Shown here: in pieces, positions 7,704 to 15,335 of the stretch
Position numbering within the stretch: position 1 is the first letter of the stretch
How the letters are laid out: each line of letters opens with the position of its first letter
Source: DASYYE01 sp035946955
GTDB lineage: Bacteria; Actinomycetota; Actinomycetes; Streptosporangiales; Streptosporangiaceae
Assembly: GCA_035946955.1 (NCBI GenBank)
Contig: DASYYE010000586.1
Span: forward strand, 1 to 29,652
Length of the DNA stretch: 29,652 bases
Reading direction: 5' to 3'
Program-made: the position numbers and the translations under genes
Notes under the pieces: generated by a model
Told to the model about the DNA's origin: nothing
The model's database searches: none
Seen by the model: the letters and a program-made list of their open reading frames with translations, nothing else

Positions 7704-7880
7704 ATGGCAGTCGTTCTCGTGGCGCTGCTGGTTATCCTCATCCTGGGCGGCATCGGTTTCGCCCTGCACGTCCTGTGGTGGGTCGCGATTATCGCGCTCA
7801 TCGTCTGGCTGCTGGGGTTCCTGCTGCGTGCCGGGGAGTCTAGGGCCGGGGGGCGGCGGCGCCGCTGGTATTACTGGTAG
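7704..7880 (+). CDS. 58-aa hydrophobic two-helix membrane protein
   Basis: A short frame from the ATG at 7704 with a strong ribosome-binding site AGGAGG (7691-7696, 7-nt spacing). Residues 2-20 and 23-41 form two hydrophobic helices (VVLVALLVILILGGIGFAL and WWVAIIALIVWLLGFLL), and the tail is Arg/aromatic-rich, ending RRWYYW. Small proteins of exactly this design (annotated only as hydrophobic protein) are common in Streptomyces and relatives and are often stress-associated. The upstream GTTT-N14-GGGTAG motif agrees with that. It sits on the plus strand between the two minus-strand DUF6069 paralogues and ends in a T-rich hairpin terminator. The molecular function is unknown. Confidence 0.8.
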   Translation: MAVVLVALLVILILGGIGFALHVLWWVAIIALIVWLLGFLLRAGESRAGGRRRRWYYW

Positions 7881-7891
7881 CCCGCACTGGA

Positions 7892-7960
7892 GCACCCACC
7901 GGGCGGCCGTGCCGTAGCCAAAGCCCACCAGCCGGCCGGCCCCACAGCCCGGTGCTTTTT
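7892..7960 (+). terminator. Intrinsic terminator after the 58-aa hydrophobic gene
   Basis: CCGGGC (7899-7904), preceded by GCA, can pair with GCCCGG-TGC (7947-7955), and TTTTT follows at 7956-7960. A large GC-rich loop lies between the arms. The T-run makes this one of the few classical-looking terminators in the window. It also ends near the stop of the convergent DUF6069 paralogue 2. Confidence 0.5.
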
Positions 7961-7978
7961 ATGTGAATGACCTGGGTA

Positions 7979-8539
7979 CTACTGAGGCCGGTTGATGCGC
8001 TGGCCTGTCACGTCGGTGTCTTGGTAGTCCGGCCAGACGTCCTCGCGGGCTACGGCCCCGCGTGGACGGGTGGCCCACCGTCCGACACCGCTGACGAGTG
8101 ACCCGATCGCAATGCCGATGAGCAGGTACACGACTCCCGTGGCGATCTTGTGCGTCAGCGGCGCGCCCGTGCGGAACAGCAGAAGGAGCGCCAGCACGAC
8201 CGCCAGTGCCATGATCCAGGCGAAGAAGCTGAGCGGTCGCGGCGTGCTGAGCAGGAGCAGGTGGGCGAGGGCCGTCGCTGCCAGCGCGACGACGGCGGAC
8301 CCGATGACCAGCGTCGTGGTGTGGACATCACCGTAGGCGCCGTCTGACTTGGGCGCCAGGATCGCGATGTTCAGCAGCCAACGGCAGGCCAGCACACCGA
8401 TGAGCGCGATCAGGCCCGCGACCACGGCCGTGGCCACGCCCCCTGACCAGAGTTGTCCGGCGTCGACGGTGGGTCTCGTGCTGAGAGGCCGCTGTGGCCG
8501 TGGCTGTTCCGGTCCAGCCGGCGTGATTGGGGCTGTCAT
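7979..8539 (-). CDS. DUF6069-like four-TM membrane protein (paralogue 2)
   Basis: A 186-aa protein from the ATG at 8539 with GGAGGAGA just upstream. It is a clear paralogue of the 6983-7495 product, sharing MTAP-TPAGP, WSGGVATAVVAGLIAL, VLACRWLL, LLLLSTPRP and FRTGAPL, plus four hydrophobic helices. It has a longer polar C-terminal tail (after about residue 160) that the other copy lacks. Function is unknown. Divergence is moderate, so the duplication is not recent. Both copies keep the promoter-like motif and the 5' stem-loop, suggesting shared regulation. The 58-aa hydrophobic gene lies between the copies on the opposite strand. Confidence 0.8.
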   Translation of the reverse strand: MTAPITPAGPEQPRPQRPLSTRPTVDAGQLWSGGVATAVVAGLIALIGVLACRWLLNIAILAPKSDGAYGDVHTTTLVIGSAVVALAATALAHLLLLSTPRPLSFFAWIMALAVVLALLLLFRTGAPLTHKIATGVVYLLIGIAIGSLVSGVGRWATRPRGAVAREDVWPDYQDTDVTGQRINRPQ

Positions 8540-8557
8540 GTCTCCTCCAGCCTCTCC

Positions 8558-8573
8558 CGGGCGGCTTCGCCCG
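8558..8573 (-). promoter_or_regulatory. 5'-leader stem-loop of DUF6069 paralogue 2
   Basis: On the minus strand CGGGCG-AAGC-CGCCCG forms the same 6-bp stem as in paralogue 1, with a different tetraloop, and is followed by the same GGAGAGGCT context. It lies 12 nt downstream of the putative -10, as in the other copy. Confidence 0.5.
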
Positions 8574-8585
8574 ACCTCCTCCCCT

Positions 8586-8610
8586 CTCACCCTGGATGGG
8601 CTGCCCAAAC
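8586..8610 (-). promoter_or_regulatory. Putative alternative-sigma promoter of DUF6069 paralogue 2
   Basis: On the minus strand GTTTGG (8610-8605), 12 nt, GGGTGAG (8592-8586). Spacing is identical to the copies at 7542-7566 and 7647-7670. The intervening 12 nt differ, so the hexamers look selectively kept. Confidence 0.42.
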
Positions 8611-8675
8611 GTGTGACAGGTCGGCCAATGGGTGGCCCTGGCCCCATTGCGTGTTGTCTCCGGGTGCAGCCTGGA

Positions 8676-9639
8676 CTAACTGCTGCGGAACGCGGCGTGC
8701 GAGGCGACGGCCAATGCCAGTGTCATGGATGAGAGCGCGGCGAGGTCGATGACGCCCACGTGGAAGAGGTTGTGCGGCCCGGGTCCGCCGTAGCTGACCC
8801 AGGTGACCGCCCCCGCCAGGAAGGCGACCATGGCCAGCGTGGCGACCCGCCCCAGCCAGCCCTGGTAGCGCACGGCGCTGGGCGGCAGACGCAGCCGCCG
8901 GACGGTCATGGCCGCGCCCGCCACGAGGCACGCCCCAGCCACGGGGCTGGCCACCATCCAGGTGACCTCGCTGAGGGGGAACAAGAGCAGGGCCGCGGGA
9001 TGTGCCCAGTACGAGGACACCGAGAGGGTCGCCGCCCACAGGAACGCCGCCACACCACCCGGCACCAGCCCCTGGTGCGGCCAGGGGTGGCCGCCGGTCC
9101 CGGGCCAGCCGTTGCCGAAGTGGCGTGCGCCGATGACCAGCACAGCCGCGCTGGTCAGGAACAGCCACGCCGGACGGGCCAGTCCGGCCGCCTCCCGGCG
9201 CACGGCACGGACTGTGACGGCCCACGCCAGCGGGGCTGCTGCGGCCAGGGTCACGGCTGCCAGCAGTGCCGCCGCGGCCGACATCGTGACCATGCCCGCC
9301 GACGTGGCGGTGGTGGCCGGGGGCCGACCACTGCCAGCCAATAGTGACCTGCGACCACACCGCCACGCCGAACGTAATAAACACCGCCATGGCGCAGCCA
9401 AACGTCACCATCCGCCGCCGCGCCGCCTCGGCTGGCCCCAGCCGGTTGCCGGACAGGCCGGTGCTGGCGAGGTGCGCCACCACAGCGGCGCACACCACGT
9501 CCAGGTCGCGCCGCCACGACCGTGGCCGTTCGGAGATGTCGGCCATCAGGAGTTCGGCGAACTCTTCGCCGTACCGGGCGCGCCAGTCCCTCGGGTACCA
9601 GCGCAGCAACCGCTCGGCGTGCCGCAGTGGCTCCCTCAC
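8676..9639 (-). pseudogene. PadR-associated multi-TM membrane protein, frameshifted
   Basis: It starts at GTG 9639, overlapping the PadR stop by 4 bp. The first ~105 codons read well: a cytoplasmic helical segment (RHAERLLRWYPRDWRARYGEEFAELL, then DISERPRSWRRDLDVV), as found on membrane proteins paired with PadR regulators, then a TM starting MVTFGCAMAVFITFGVAV. Near the C5 run (GGGGG on plus, 9319-9323) the protein-like reading jumps frame. Beyond it, another frame encodes about five more TM helices, ending AVASHAAFRSS at 8676. Removing one base from the C5 run restores one 320-aa frame. It is either a recent inactivation or a sequencing or assembly error in a homopolymer. Function unknown; probably an efflux or signalling partner of the regulator. 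Confidence 0.7.
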
Positions 9640-9971
9640 ACCGGGCCCCAGGTGCCCGCAAGGCGGCCGAGGCCCACGTCGGCGATGCGGCGCTGGGTGG
9701 CCAGATGGGCCCGCAACGCGGCTGCTCCTGCGGCGGTGAGCTGGTAGGGGCGGCGGCGGTCGCTGCTTTCCACAGCTTCGATGAGGCCCTGGCCTTCGAG
9801 CCTGGACAGCGCCTCATAGAGCGTGCCGGGCGCCAGCCGGATCCCCGCGAACGCCTCGATGTCCTTGGTCAGGGCATAGCCGTGTTTTGGGCCGTCGGCC
9901 AGGCTGGAGAGGATCAGCGTGGCCGGGCCCGCGTAACGCCCGAACCCGCCCAGTTCCTGGGATGCCGCCAC
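9636..9971 (-). CDS. PadR-family transcriptional regulator
   Basis: A 111-aa winged-helix repressor. ATLILSSLADGPKHGYALTKDIE and LAPGTLYEALSRLEGQGLIEA followed by RRRPYQLTAAGAAALRAHL are the PadR N-terminal signature and wing. It starts at GTG 9971 with no Shine-Dalgarno visible. PadR proteins typically repress their own operon and an adjacent transporter or membrane gene in response to small molecules. Here the partner is the overlapping membrane gene at 8676-9639. The sequence just upstream (9980-10003) contains two TATA-containing half-elements that may be promoter and operator. Confidence 0.92.
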   Translation of the reverse strand: MAASQELGGFGRYAGPATLILSSLADGPKHGYALTKDIEAFAGIRLAPGTLYEALSRLEGQGLIEAVESSDRRRPYQLTAAGAAALRAHLATQRRIADVGLGRLAGTWGPV

Positions 9972-10231
9972 GGAGTCAGCTTATATCGGCTGGCGACCTA
10001 TAGGCGGCGCGTGGCACGAGGTACGGCACGCGGCCGGCCATGAACATCCGCGGGAACGGGTCCCGCAGCCGCCAGAGGCCCGCGTCTACCACACCCGAGT
10101 GTCATCTGCACCCGGCCAACCCATCGGGATTGGCCATTGCTGTTGCCTTCGGAGGGCTGGTTCCGTTACGCATGGGTTGACATCGTTGTCAGGCAGGGCG
10201 GCTGGCCTGCCATCCGGAGGGAGTTCTGCTG
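9972..10231. promoter_or_regulatory. Divergent intergenic region, PadR / GH92
   Basis: This 260-bp non-coding stretch holds a TATATCGG...CCTATA element near the PadR start (9982-10002), an inverted repeat GGCCAA-N10-TTGGCC (10114-10135), a LacI-type palindrome (10178-10191) and a leader hairpin GGCAGG-N8-CCTGCC (10192-10211) just before the GH92 ribosome-binding site (GGAGGGAG). I see no convincing gene in it. Confidence 0.4.
10177..10191 (+). promoter_or_regulatory. LacI-type operator overlapping a -35 element
   Basis: TGACA-TCGT-TGTCA (10178-10191) is an inverted repeat with a central CG, the form of LacI-family sugar-operon operators. It begins inside TTGACA (10177-10182), a perfect -35 hexamer. 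It lies 41 bp before the GH92 start, so repression relieved by a mannoside-derived signal is plausible. No LacI gene is in the window. Confidence 0.5.
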
Positions 10232-13200
10232 ATGCAGCGTCGCGGCTGGAGACCGTACCTGGGTGGGCGTGCCGTGGTGGTGTGCGCCGCGCTGATTGGC
10301 TTTGTCCTCGTGCCCGTGGGCGCGAACGCCGCTGTGGGGACTGGTGGCCGGCCAGCGCCGGTGAGCGACCCGGCGTCACTCGTGGACCCGTTCATTGGCA
10401 CCGGCAGCGGCGGTGCGGTCGTCGGGCAGGTGGACACGTTCCCTGGCGCTGACGTCCCTTTCGGCATGGTGCAGTGGAGCCCGGACACGCCGTCGCGGCC
10501 TGACGGCGGTGGCTACAACTACGCCGACAACGCCATCACCGGGTTCAGCCTCACCCACCTGTCCGGCCCCGGCTGCCCGGTCGCGGGTGACTTCCCCATC
10601 CTGCCGGCCACGGGTGCGCTGCCGTCCGACCCCGGTTCGGTCAGTGAGCCGTTCAGCCACACGGCGGAGCAGGCACGACCCGGGTCCTATGCGGTCAGGC
10701 TGGGCACCGCACCCGACGTGATCGGCACCCAGATCACCACCACCGAGCGCACCGGGCTGGGGAGCTTCCGCTACCCAGCCACCACCAGCGCTCAGATGCT
10801 GTTCAAGGTCGCCGGCTCGGCGAACGGCGGCTCCGCGGCCAGCTTCACGACCCACGGCGACGCCGAGGTCACCGGCTCGGTCACCAGTGGCCACTTCTGC
10901 GGCCAGGGCAACTCCTACACCGTGTACTTCGCCGCCCGGTTCGACCGGCCGTTCACCGCCTCGGGCACCTGGGGCGGCTCATCCGCGGGAGCGGTGCGGC
11001 TGCACCCGGGCGCCACCAGCATCACCGTCCACGGCGCCCAGCAGCCCGCTCCGGTGCCTGTCTCCAGCCACCCCACAGTCGCGGCGCACGCCCGGCCCAC
11101 CGCGGGAAAGCAGGGCAGCGGCGTGGTCTCGGGTGGCTACGTCACCTTCGACACCACCAAGGACCCCGTGGTGGAGATGCAGGTCGCCGTCTCCTACGTG
11201 AGCGAGCAGGGAGCACTGGCCAACCTCGCGTCACAGGCGCACTGCTGGAACGTCGCGACCATGGCATCAGCGGCCCGCGCGCAGTGGAACGCCCAGCTGT
11301 CCAAGGTCACCATCGCCGGCGGCACCCGGGCGCAACAGCAGAGCTTCTACACCGCGCTCTACCATGCGATGCTGCACCCGAACCTGTTCAGCGACGCGGA
11401 CGGCCGGTACCTCGGCTTTGACGGCAGGGTCCACCGCGCGGCGGCCGGGCACGCCCAGTACGCCAACTTCTCCGGGTGGGACGTCTACCGCAGCGAGATC
11501 CCCCTGGTCGCGCTGCTGGACCCCGGACAGGCCGCTGATATGGCCACCTCCTTGCTCAACGACGACAGGCAGGGCGGCTGGCTGCCCAAGTGGCCGGTGG
11601 CCAATGGCTACACCGGCGTGATGAACGGCGACGCGGCCGACCCGATCCTCGCCGAAATCGGCGCGTTCGGCGGCCACGGCTTCGGCCTGCGGCAGGCGGT
11701 CGCCGCCATGGTCCACGGCGCACAGGGCACCGGCGCCCCCGGACAGGGCTACTACATCGAGCGCCCGCACGGGACCGACTACATCAACGACGGCTACGTG
11801 CCGAACGTGACCGCCGACTCCATCAGCCCGCTGCCCAACGGCGCATCGGAGACCCTGGAGTACGCACTCGCTGACTTCGCCATCTCCCGGCTGGCCACCG
11901 CCGCGGGCGAGCCCACCGTGGCAAAGACGTTCCTGCACCGGTCGCAGAACTGGGCCAACGTATTCGACACCGCCGCCGGATACGTCCTGCCCCGCGACGC
12001 TGATGGCGCGTTCCCGCCCAGCCCGGGCCAGGGTTACGCGGGTTTCGGGCAGAGCGGCTTCCAGGAGGGCAATGCCGCCCAGTACACCTGGATGGTCCCG
12101 CAAGACCTGCATGCGCTGTTCACGGCAATGGGTGGGGACAAGGCGGTCCAGGCGCGGCTCGACAACCTGTTCACCCAGCTCAACGTAGGCCCGAACGAGC
12201 CCTACTACTGGGCGGGCAACGAGCCCGGGCTGAGCACGCCGTGGGCCTATGACTCGGCGGGCGCTCCCTACAAGACCCAGGCCACGGTGCGCCAGATCAT
12301 CGCCACGCTGTACTCGCCCACGCCGGGCGGCGAGCCGGGCAACGACGACCTCGGGGCGATGAGCTCCTGGTACGTGTGGGCGGCAATGGGGCTGTACCCG
12401 CAGACACCGGGTGTCCCGATGCTGGTGGTGGGCAGCCCCCTGTTCCCCTCGGTCACCGTCCACGCTGGCCGCAACAGCCTGTTCATCCGCGCTCCGCAGG
12501 CCGCCGCGGGCGACGAGTACATACACGCCCTGACCGTGGACGGCCGGGCCACGCAGCGCCCCTGGGTCATGCTGGACGGCCGCCCGCACATGCTCGGCTT
12601 CACGCTCTCGGCCCGGCCCAGCCCGGCGTGGGGCAGCGCCCCCGCGGACGCGCCCCCGTCGTTCCCGGCTGGGCCGGTGCACTTCCCGCCATCCACCGTG
12701 GCCTTCGTGAGTGCCTCACCCGCCCAGGTCCGGGTGTCTCCGGGCGGTACGGCCCCTGTGACCGTGACCGTGGACAACACCGCGGGCAAGACCCCGGCCA
12801 CCCTTACCTGGCAGGCGAGTGCCCCGGCCGGGCTCACCGTCACCCCGTCCACAGCAACCGTCACGGCGGTGGCCGGTGCGACCTCGGGCACACCGGTGAC
12901 CCTGGCCCCAGCGGCGGGCATGGCCCCCGGCTACTACCAGGTCGCGCTCGCTGCGAAGGCTGCCAATGGCGCGGTCGTCCAGCAGACCCACCTGCTGGTG
13001 ACGGTGGCGCAGCCAGGCCAGGCCATCCCCACGGCCTACGTCGACAACTACAGCGACGGCACCCTCACCCCGGTGGACATCAACACCGGCAATGCCGGGC
13101 CGGCCATCCCGGTCGGCAGCGGCCCGGACGGGGAGGCCATCACCCCGGACGGGAAGACCCTCTACGTCGCGAACAACAACAGCAACAACGTCACTGTGAT

Positions 13201-13918
13201 CGACACCGCCACCAACCAGGTCGTGACCACGGTCCCCGTCGGGAGCGTGGCTGCCGACCTGGCCATCACCCCGGATGGGAAGACGGTGTGGGTGAGCAAC
13301 TTCGGTGACGGCACCGTAGCGCCGATCGACGTGGCGACCAACACGGCGGGCACCCCGGTCAAGGTGGGCAACCAGGCCGAACGGGTGGCCATCACCCCCG
13401 GCGGCAGCCAGCTCTGGGTCGCCAACCAGGGCGACGGCACGGTCAGCGTGGTGGACCTGGCCACCCAGACCGTGACCGCCACCGTAACCGTGGGCGCGGC
13501 ACCGTTCGGCATCGCCTTCAACCACACCGGCACCATGGCCTACGTCACCAACGGCGGGTCGAACACCGTGTCGGTCATCAACACCGCCACGGACACGGTG
13601 GTCGCGACGATCCCGGTCGGGCCCAACCCGCAGGGGATCCGGGTCTCGCCGGACGGCTCAGTGCTGTACGTGGCCGACTTCGGCTCTGACGGCATCACCC
13701 CGGTCAACCCGGCGACGAACACCGCGGGCACGTTCATTCCGACCGGGTCCGGCGCCTACCAGCTCGCGTTCACGCCCGACGGCTCCATGGCATGGGTGGT
13801 GAACACCAACGCCAACAGCGTCACCCCGGTAGACGTGGCGACCGGCCAGCCCGGCACCCCGGTCACCGTGGGTAACGCACCAGACGGCATCGCGGTCACC
13901 CCAGCGACGGGGGGCTGA
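10232..13918 (+). CDS. Secreted GH92 alpha-mannosidase fused to a YVTN beta-propeller
   Basis: A 1228-aa exported enzyme. Domains: signal peptide (about 1-34, cleavage after ANA); GH92 N-terminal beta-sandwich (about 45-290; VDPFIGTGSGGAVVGQVDTFPGA); GH92 catalytic (alpha/alpha)6 domain (about 300-810); an NPCBM-associated/NEW3-like beta-sandwich (about 824-925); and a YncE/YVTN-type propeller (about 930-1228) of some seven repeats of roughly 42 aa with ITPDGKTLYVAN-like cores. FQEGNAAQYTW (E612) aligns with the family catalytic acid, and PGNDDLGAMSSWYVW (N704-D705-D706) with the signature. GH92 enzymes are Ca-dependent exo-mannosidases, mostly alpha-1,2, acting on mannans or N-glycans. The canonical WQY and VPHD near the acid read AQY and VPQD here. 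Start ATG 10232 has GGAGGGAG upstream. There is no sortase or PEP anchor. Confidence 0.9.
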   Translation: MQRRGWRPYLGGRAVVVCAALIGFVLVPVGANAAVGTGGRPAPVSDPASLVDPFIGTGSGGAVVGQVDTFPGADVPFGMVQWSPDTPSRPDGGGYNYADNAITGFSLTHLSGPGCPVAGDFPILPATGALPSDPGSVSEPFSHTAEQARPGSYAVRLGTAPDVIGTQITTTERTGLGSFRYPATTSAQMLFKVAGSANGGSAASFTTHGDAEVTGSVTSGHFCGQGNSYTVYFAARFDRPFTASGTWGGSSAGAVRLHPGATSITVHGAQQPAPVPVSSHPTVAAHARPTAGKQGSGVVSGGYVTFDTTKDPVVEMQVAVSYVSEQGALANLASQAHCWNVATMASAARAQWNAQLSKVTIAGGTRAQQQSFYTALYHAMLHPNLFSDADGRYLGFDGRVHRAAAGHAQYANFSGWDVYRSEIPLVALLDPGQAADMATSLLNDDRQGGWLPKWPVANGYTGVMNGDAADPILAEIGAFGGHGFGLRQAVAAMVHGAQGTGAPGQGYYIERPHGTDYINDGYVPNVTADSISPLPNGASETLEYALADFAISRLATAAGEPTVAKTFLHRSQNWANVFDTAAGYVLPRDADGAFPPSPGQGYAGFGQSGFQEGNAAQYTWMVPQDLHALFTAMGGDKAVQARLDNLFTQLNVGPNEPYYWAGNEPGLSTPWAYDSAGAPYKTQATVRQIIATLYSPTPGGEPGNDDLGAMSSWYVWAAMGLYPQTPGVPMLVVGSPLFPSVTVHAGRNSLFIRAPQAAAGDEYIHALTVDGRATQRPWVMLDGRPHMLGFTLSARPSPAWGSAPADAPPSFPAGPVHFPPSTVAFVSASPAQVRVSPGGTAPVTVTVDNTAGKTPATLTWQASAPAGLTVTPSTATVTAVAGATSGTPVTLAPAAGMAPGYYQVALAAKAANGAVVQQTHLLVTVAQPGQAIPTAYVDNYSDGTLTPVDINTGNAGPAIPVGSGPDGEAITPDGKTLYVANNNSNNVTVIDTATNQVVTTVPVGSVAADLAITPDGKTVWVSNFGDGTVAPIDVATNTAGTPVKVGNQAERVAITPGGSQLWVANQGDGTVSVVDLATQTVTATVTVGAAPFGIAFNHTGTMAYVTNGGSNTVSVINTATDTVVATIPVGPNPQGIRVSPDGSVLYVADFGSDGITPVNPATNTAGTFIPTGSGAYQLAFTPDGSMAWVVNTNANSVTPVDVATGQPGTPVTVGNAPDGIAVTPATGG

Positions 13919-13951
13919 CCCGCCTGCGAGCCGCTTTGGAGCACCGCGCAT

Positions 13952-13963
13952 TAGCCTTGACGC
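13952..13963 (+). promoter_or_regulatory. Putative leaderless promoter (-10) of DAHP synthase
   Basis: TAGCCT (13952-13957, fitting TANNNT) is followed by exactly six bases and then the GTG start at 13964. That spacing puts transcription start at the start codon. No Shine-Dalgarno is present. Confidence 0.5.
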
Positions 13964-15310
13964 GTGACTGTGTCCCAGGATGCCGCCATGCCCCAAGCTC
14001 CGGTCGCGCTCCAGCAGCCCGACTGGCCTGACCCGGGCAGGCTGGCCACGGTAGTGCGCAGGCTGGAGGCACTGCCGCCGCTGGTGTTCGCGGGGGAGTG
14101 CGACCAGTTGAAGGAGCGGCTGGCCGCCGTCGCCCGGGGGGAGGCGTTCCTGCTCCAGGGCGGCGACTGCGCGGAGACGTTCGCCAGCACCACGGCCGAG
14201 GCCATCCGCGGCAAGCTGCAGACGCTGCTGCAGATGGCTGTGGTGCTCACCTACGCAGCCAGCGTGCCGGTGGTGAAGGTCGGCAGGATGGCGGGGCAGT
14301 TCGCCAAACCCCGCTCTGCCGCGACTGAGGTCAGGGACGGCGTGACGCTCCCCGTGTACCGGGGCGACGCCGTCAACAGCATCGAGTTCACCGCCGAGGC
14401 GAGGATTCCCGATGCCGGGCGCCTGCTGGACGCCTACCACTGCGCCTCGGTCACGCTCAACCTGTGCCGTGCGTTCGCCAGCGGCGGGTACGCCGACATC
14501 CGCCAGGTGCATGCCTGGAACCAGGACTTCGTCGCCAGCAGCCCGTCCGGGCAGCGCTACGAGCAGCTGGCCGCGGAGATCGACCGGGCGATCGCGTTCA
14601 TGCATGCCTGCGGGGCCGACCCTGAGGAGTTCCGGGCGGTGGAGGTCTACTCCAGCCACGAGGCCCTGCTCCTCGACTATGAGCAGGCGCTGACCAGGAC
14701 CGACTCGCGCAGCGGGCTGCCCTACGACCTCTCGGCGCACCTGCTGTGGATCGGCGAGCGGACCCGGGCCGCTGACGGCGCTCATGTCCAGTTCGCCCGC
14801 GGGGTCCGCAACCCGCTGGCCGTGAAGATCGGCCCGTCGGCCACCGCACGCGAGGTGCTGACCCTGATCGGCCTGCTGGACCCCGACCGTGAGCCGGGGC
14901 GCCTCACGCTGGTCACGCGCATGGGCGCCAAGCGGGTCCGGGAGGCACTGCCGCCCCTGGTCGCGGAAGTTGCGGCAAGCGGCGCATCGGTTGCCTGGGT
15001 GTGCGACCCGATGCACGGCAACACGGTCGAGGCGGCCAGCGGGCACAAGACCCGGCACTTCGATGACGTGCTGGACGAGCTGACCGGTTTCTTCGAGGTA
15101 CACCGCGCGCTCGGCACCCACCCCGGCGGCATCCACATCGAGTTCACCGGTGACGACGTCACCGAGTGCATCGGCGGCGGCCACGAGATCGCCGAGGACG
15201 ACCTGGTACAGCGCTACGAGACCGCCTGCGACCCCAGGCTCAACCGCAGCCAGTCCCTCGACCTGGCCTTCCTCGTCGCCGACATGTACCGCCAGGCCCA
15301 CCAGGACTGA
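13964..15310 (+). CDS. aroG: Class II 3-deoxy-D-arabino-heptulosonate 7-phosphate synthase
   Basis: A 448-aa enzyme that condenses phosphoenolpyruvate and erythrose 4-phosphate, the first step of the shikimate pathway. Class II (plant/actinobacterial) signatures run throughout: LLQGGDCAETF, VVKVGRMAGQFAKPRS, RAFASGGYADIRQVHAWNQ, IGERTRAADGAHVQFARGV, NPLAVKIGP, RLTLVTRMGA, CDPMHGNT, HIEFTGDDVTECIGGGHEI and CDPRLNRSQSLDLAF. They cover the metal and PEP/E4P ligands. Length is normal for the family. It starts at GTG 13964 and looks leaderless. It stands alone, 45 bp after the GH92 gene, and no other aromatic-pathway or antibiotic gene is next to it, so a housekeeping role is likely. Confidence 0.95.
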   Translation: MTVSQDAAMPQAPVALQQPDWPDPGRLATVVRRLEALPPLVFAGECDQLKERLAAVARGEAFLLQGGDCAETFASTTAEAIRGKLQTLLQMAVVLTYAASVPVVKVGRMAGQFAKPRSAATEVRDGVTLPVYRGDAVNSIEFTAEARIPDAGRLLDAYHCASVTLNLCRAFASGGYADIRQVHAWNQDFVASSPSGQRYEQLAAEIDRAIAFMHACGADPEEFRAVEVYSSHEALLLDYEQALTRTDSRSGLPYDLSAHLLWIGERTRAADGAHVQFARGVRNPLAVKIGPSATAREVLTLIGLLDPDREPGRLTLVTRMGAKRVREALPPLVAEVAASGASVAWVCDPMHGNTVEAASGHKTRHFDDVLDELTGFFEVHRALGTHPGGIHIEFTGDDVTECIGGGHEIAEDDLVQRYETACDPRLNRSQSLDLAFLVADMYRQAHQD

Positions 15311-15335
15311 GGCTTTCGCTGCGGGCTCCGCGATG

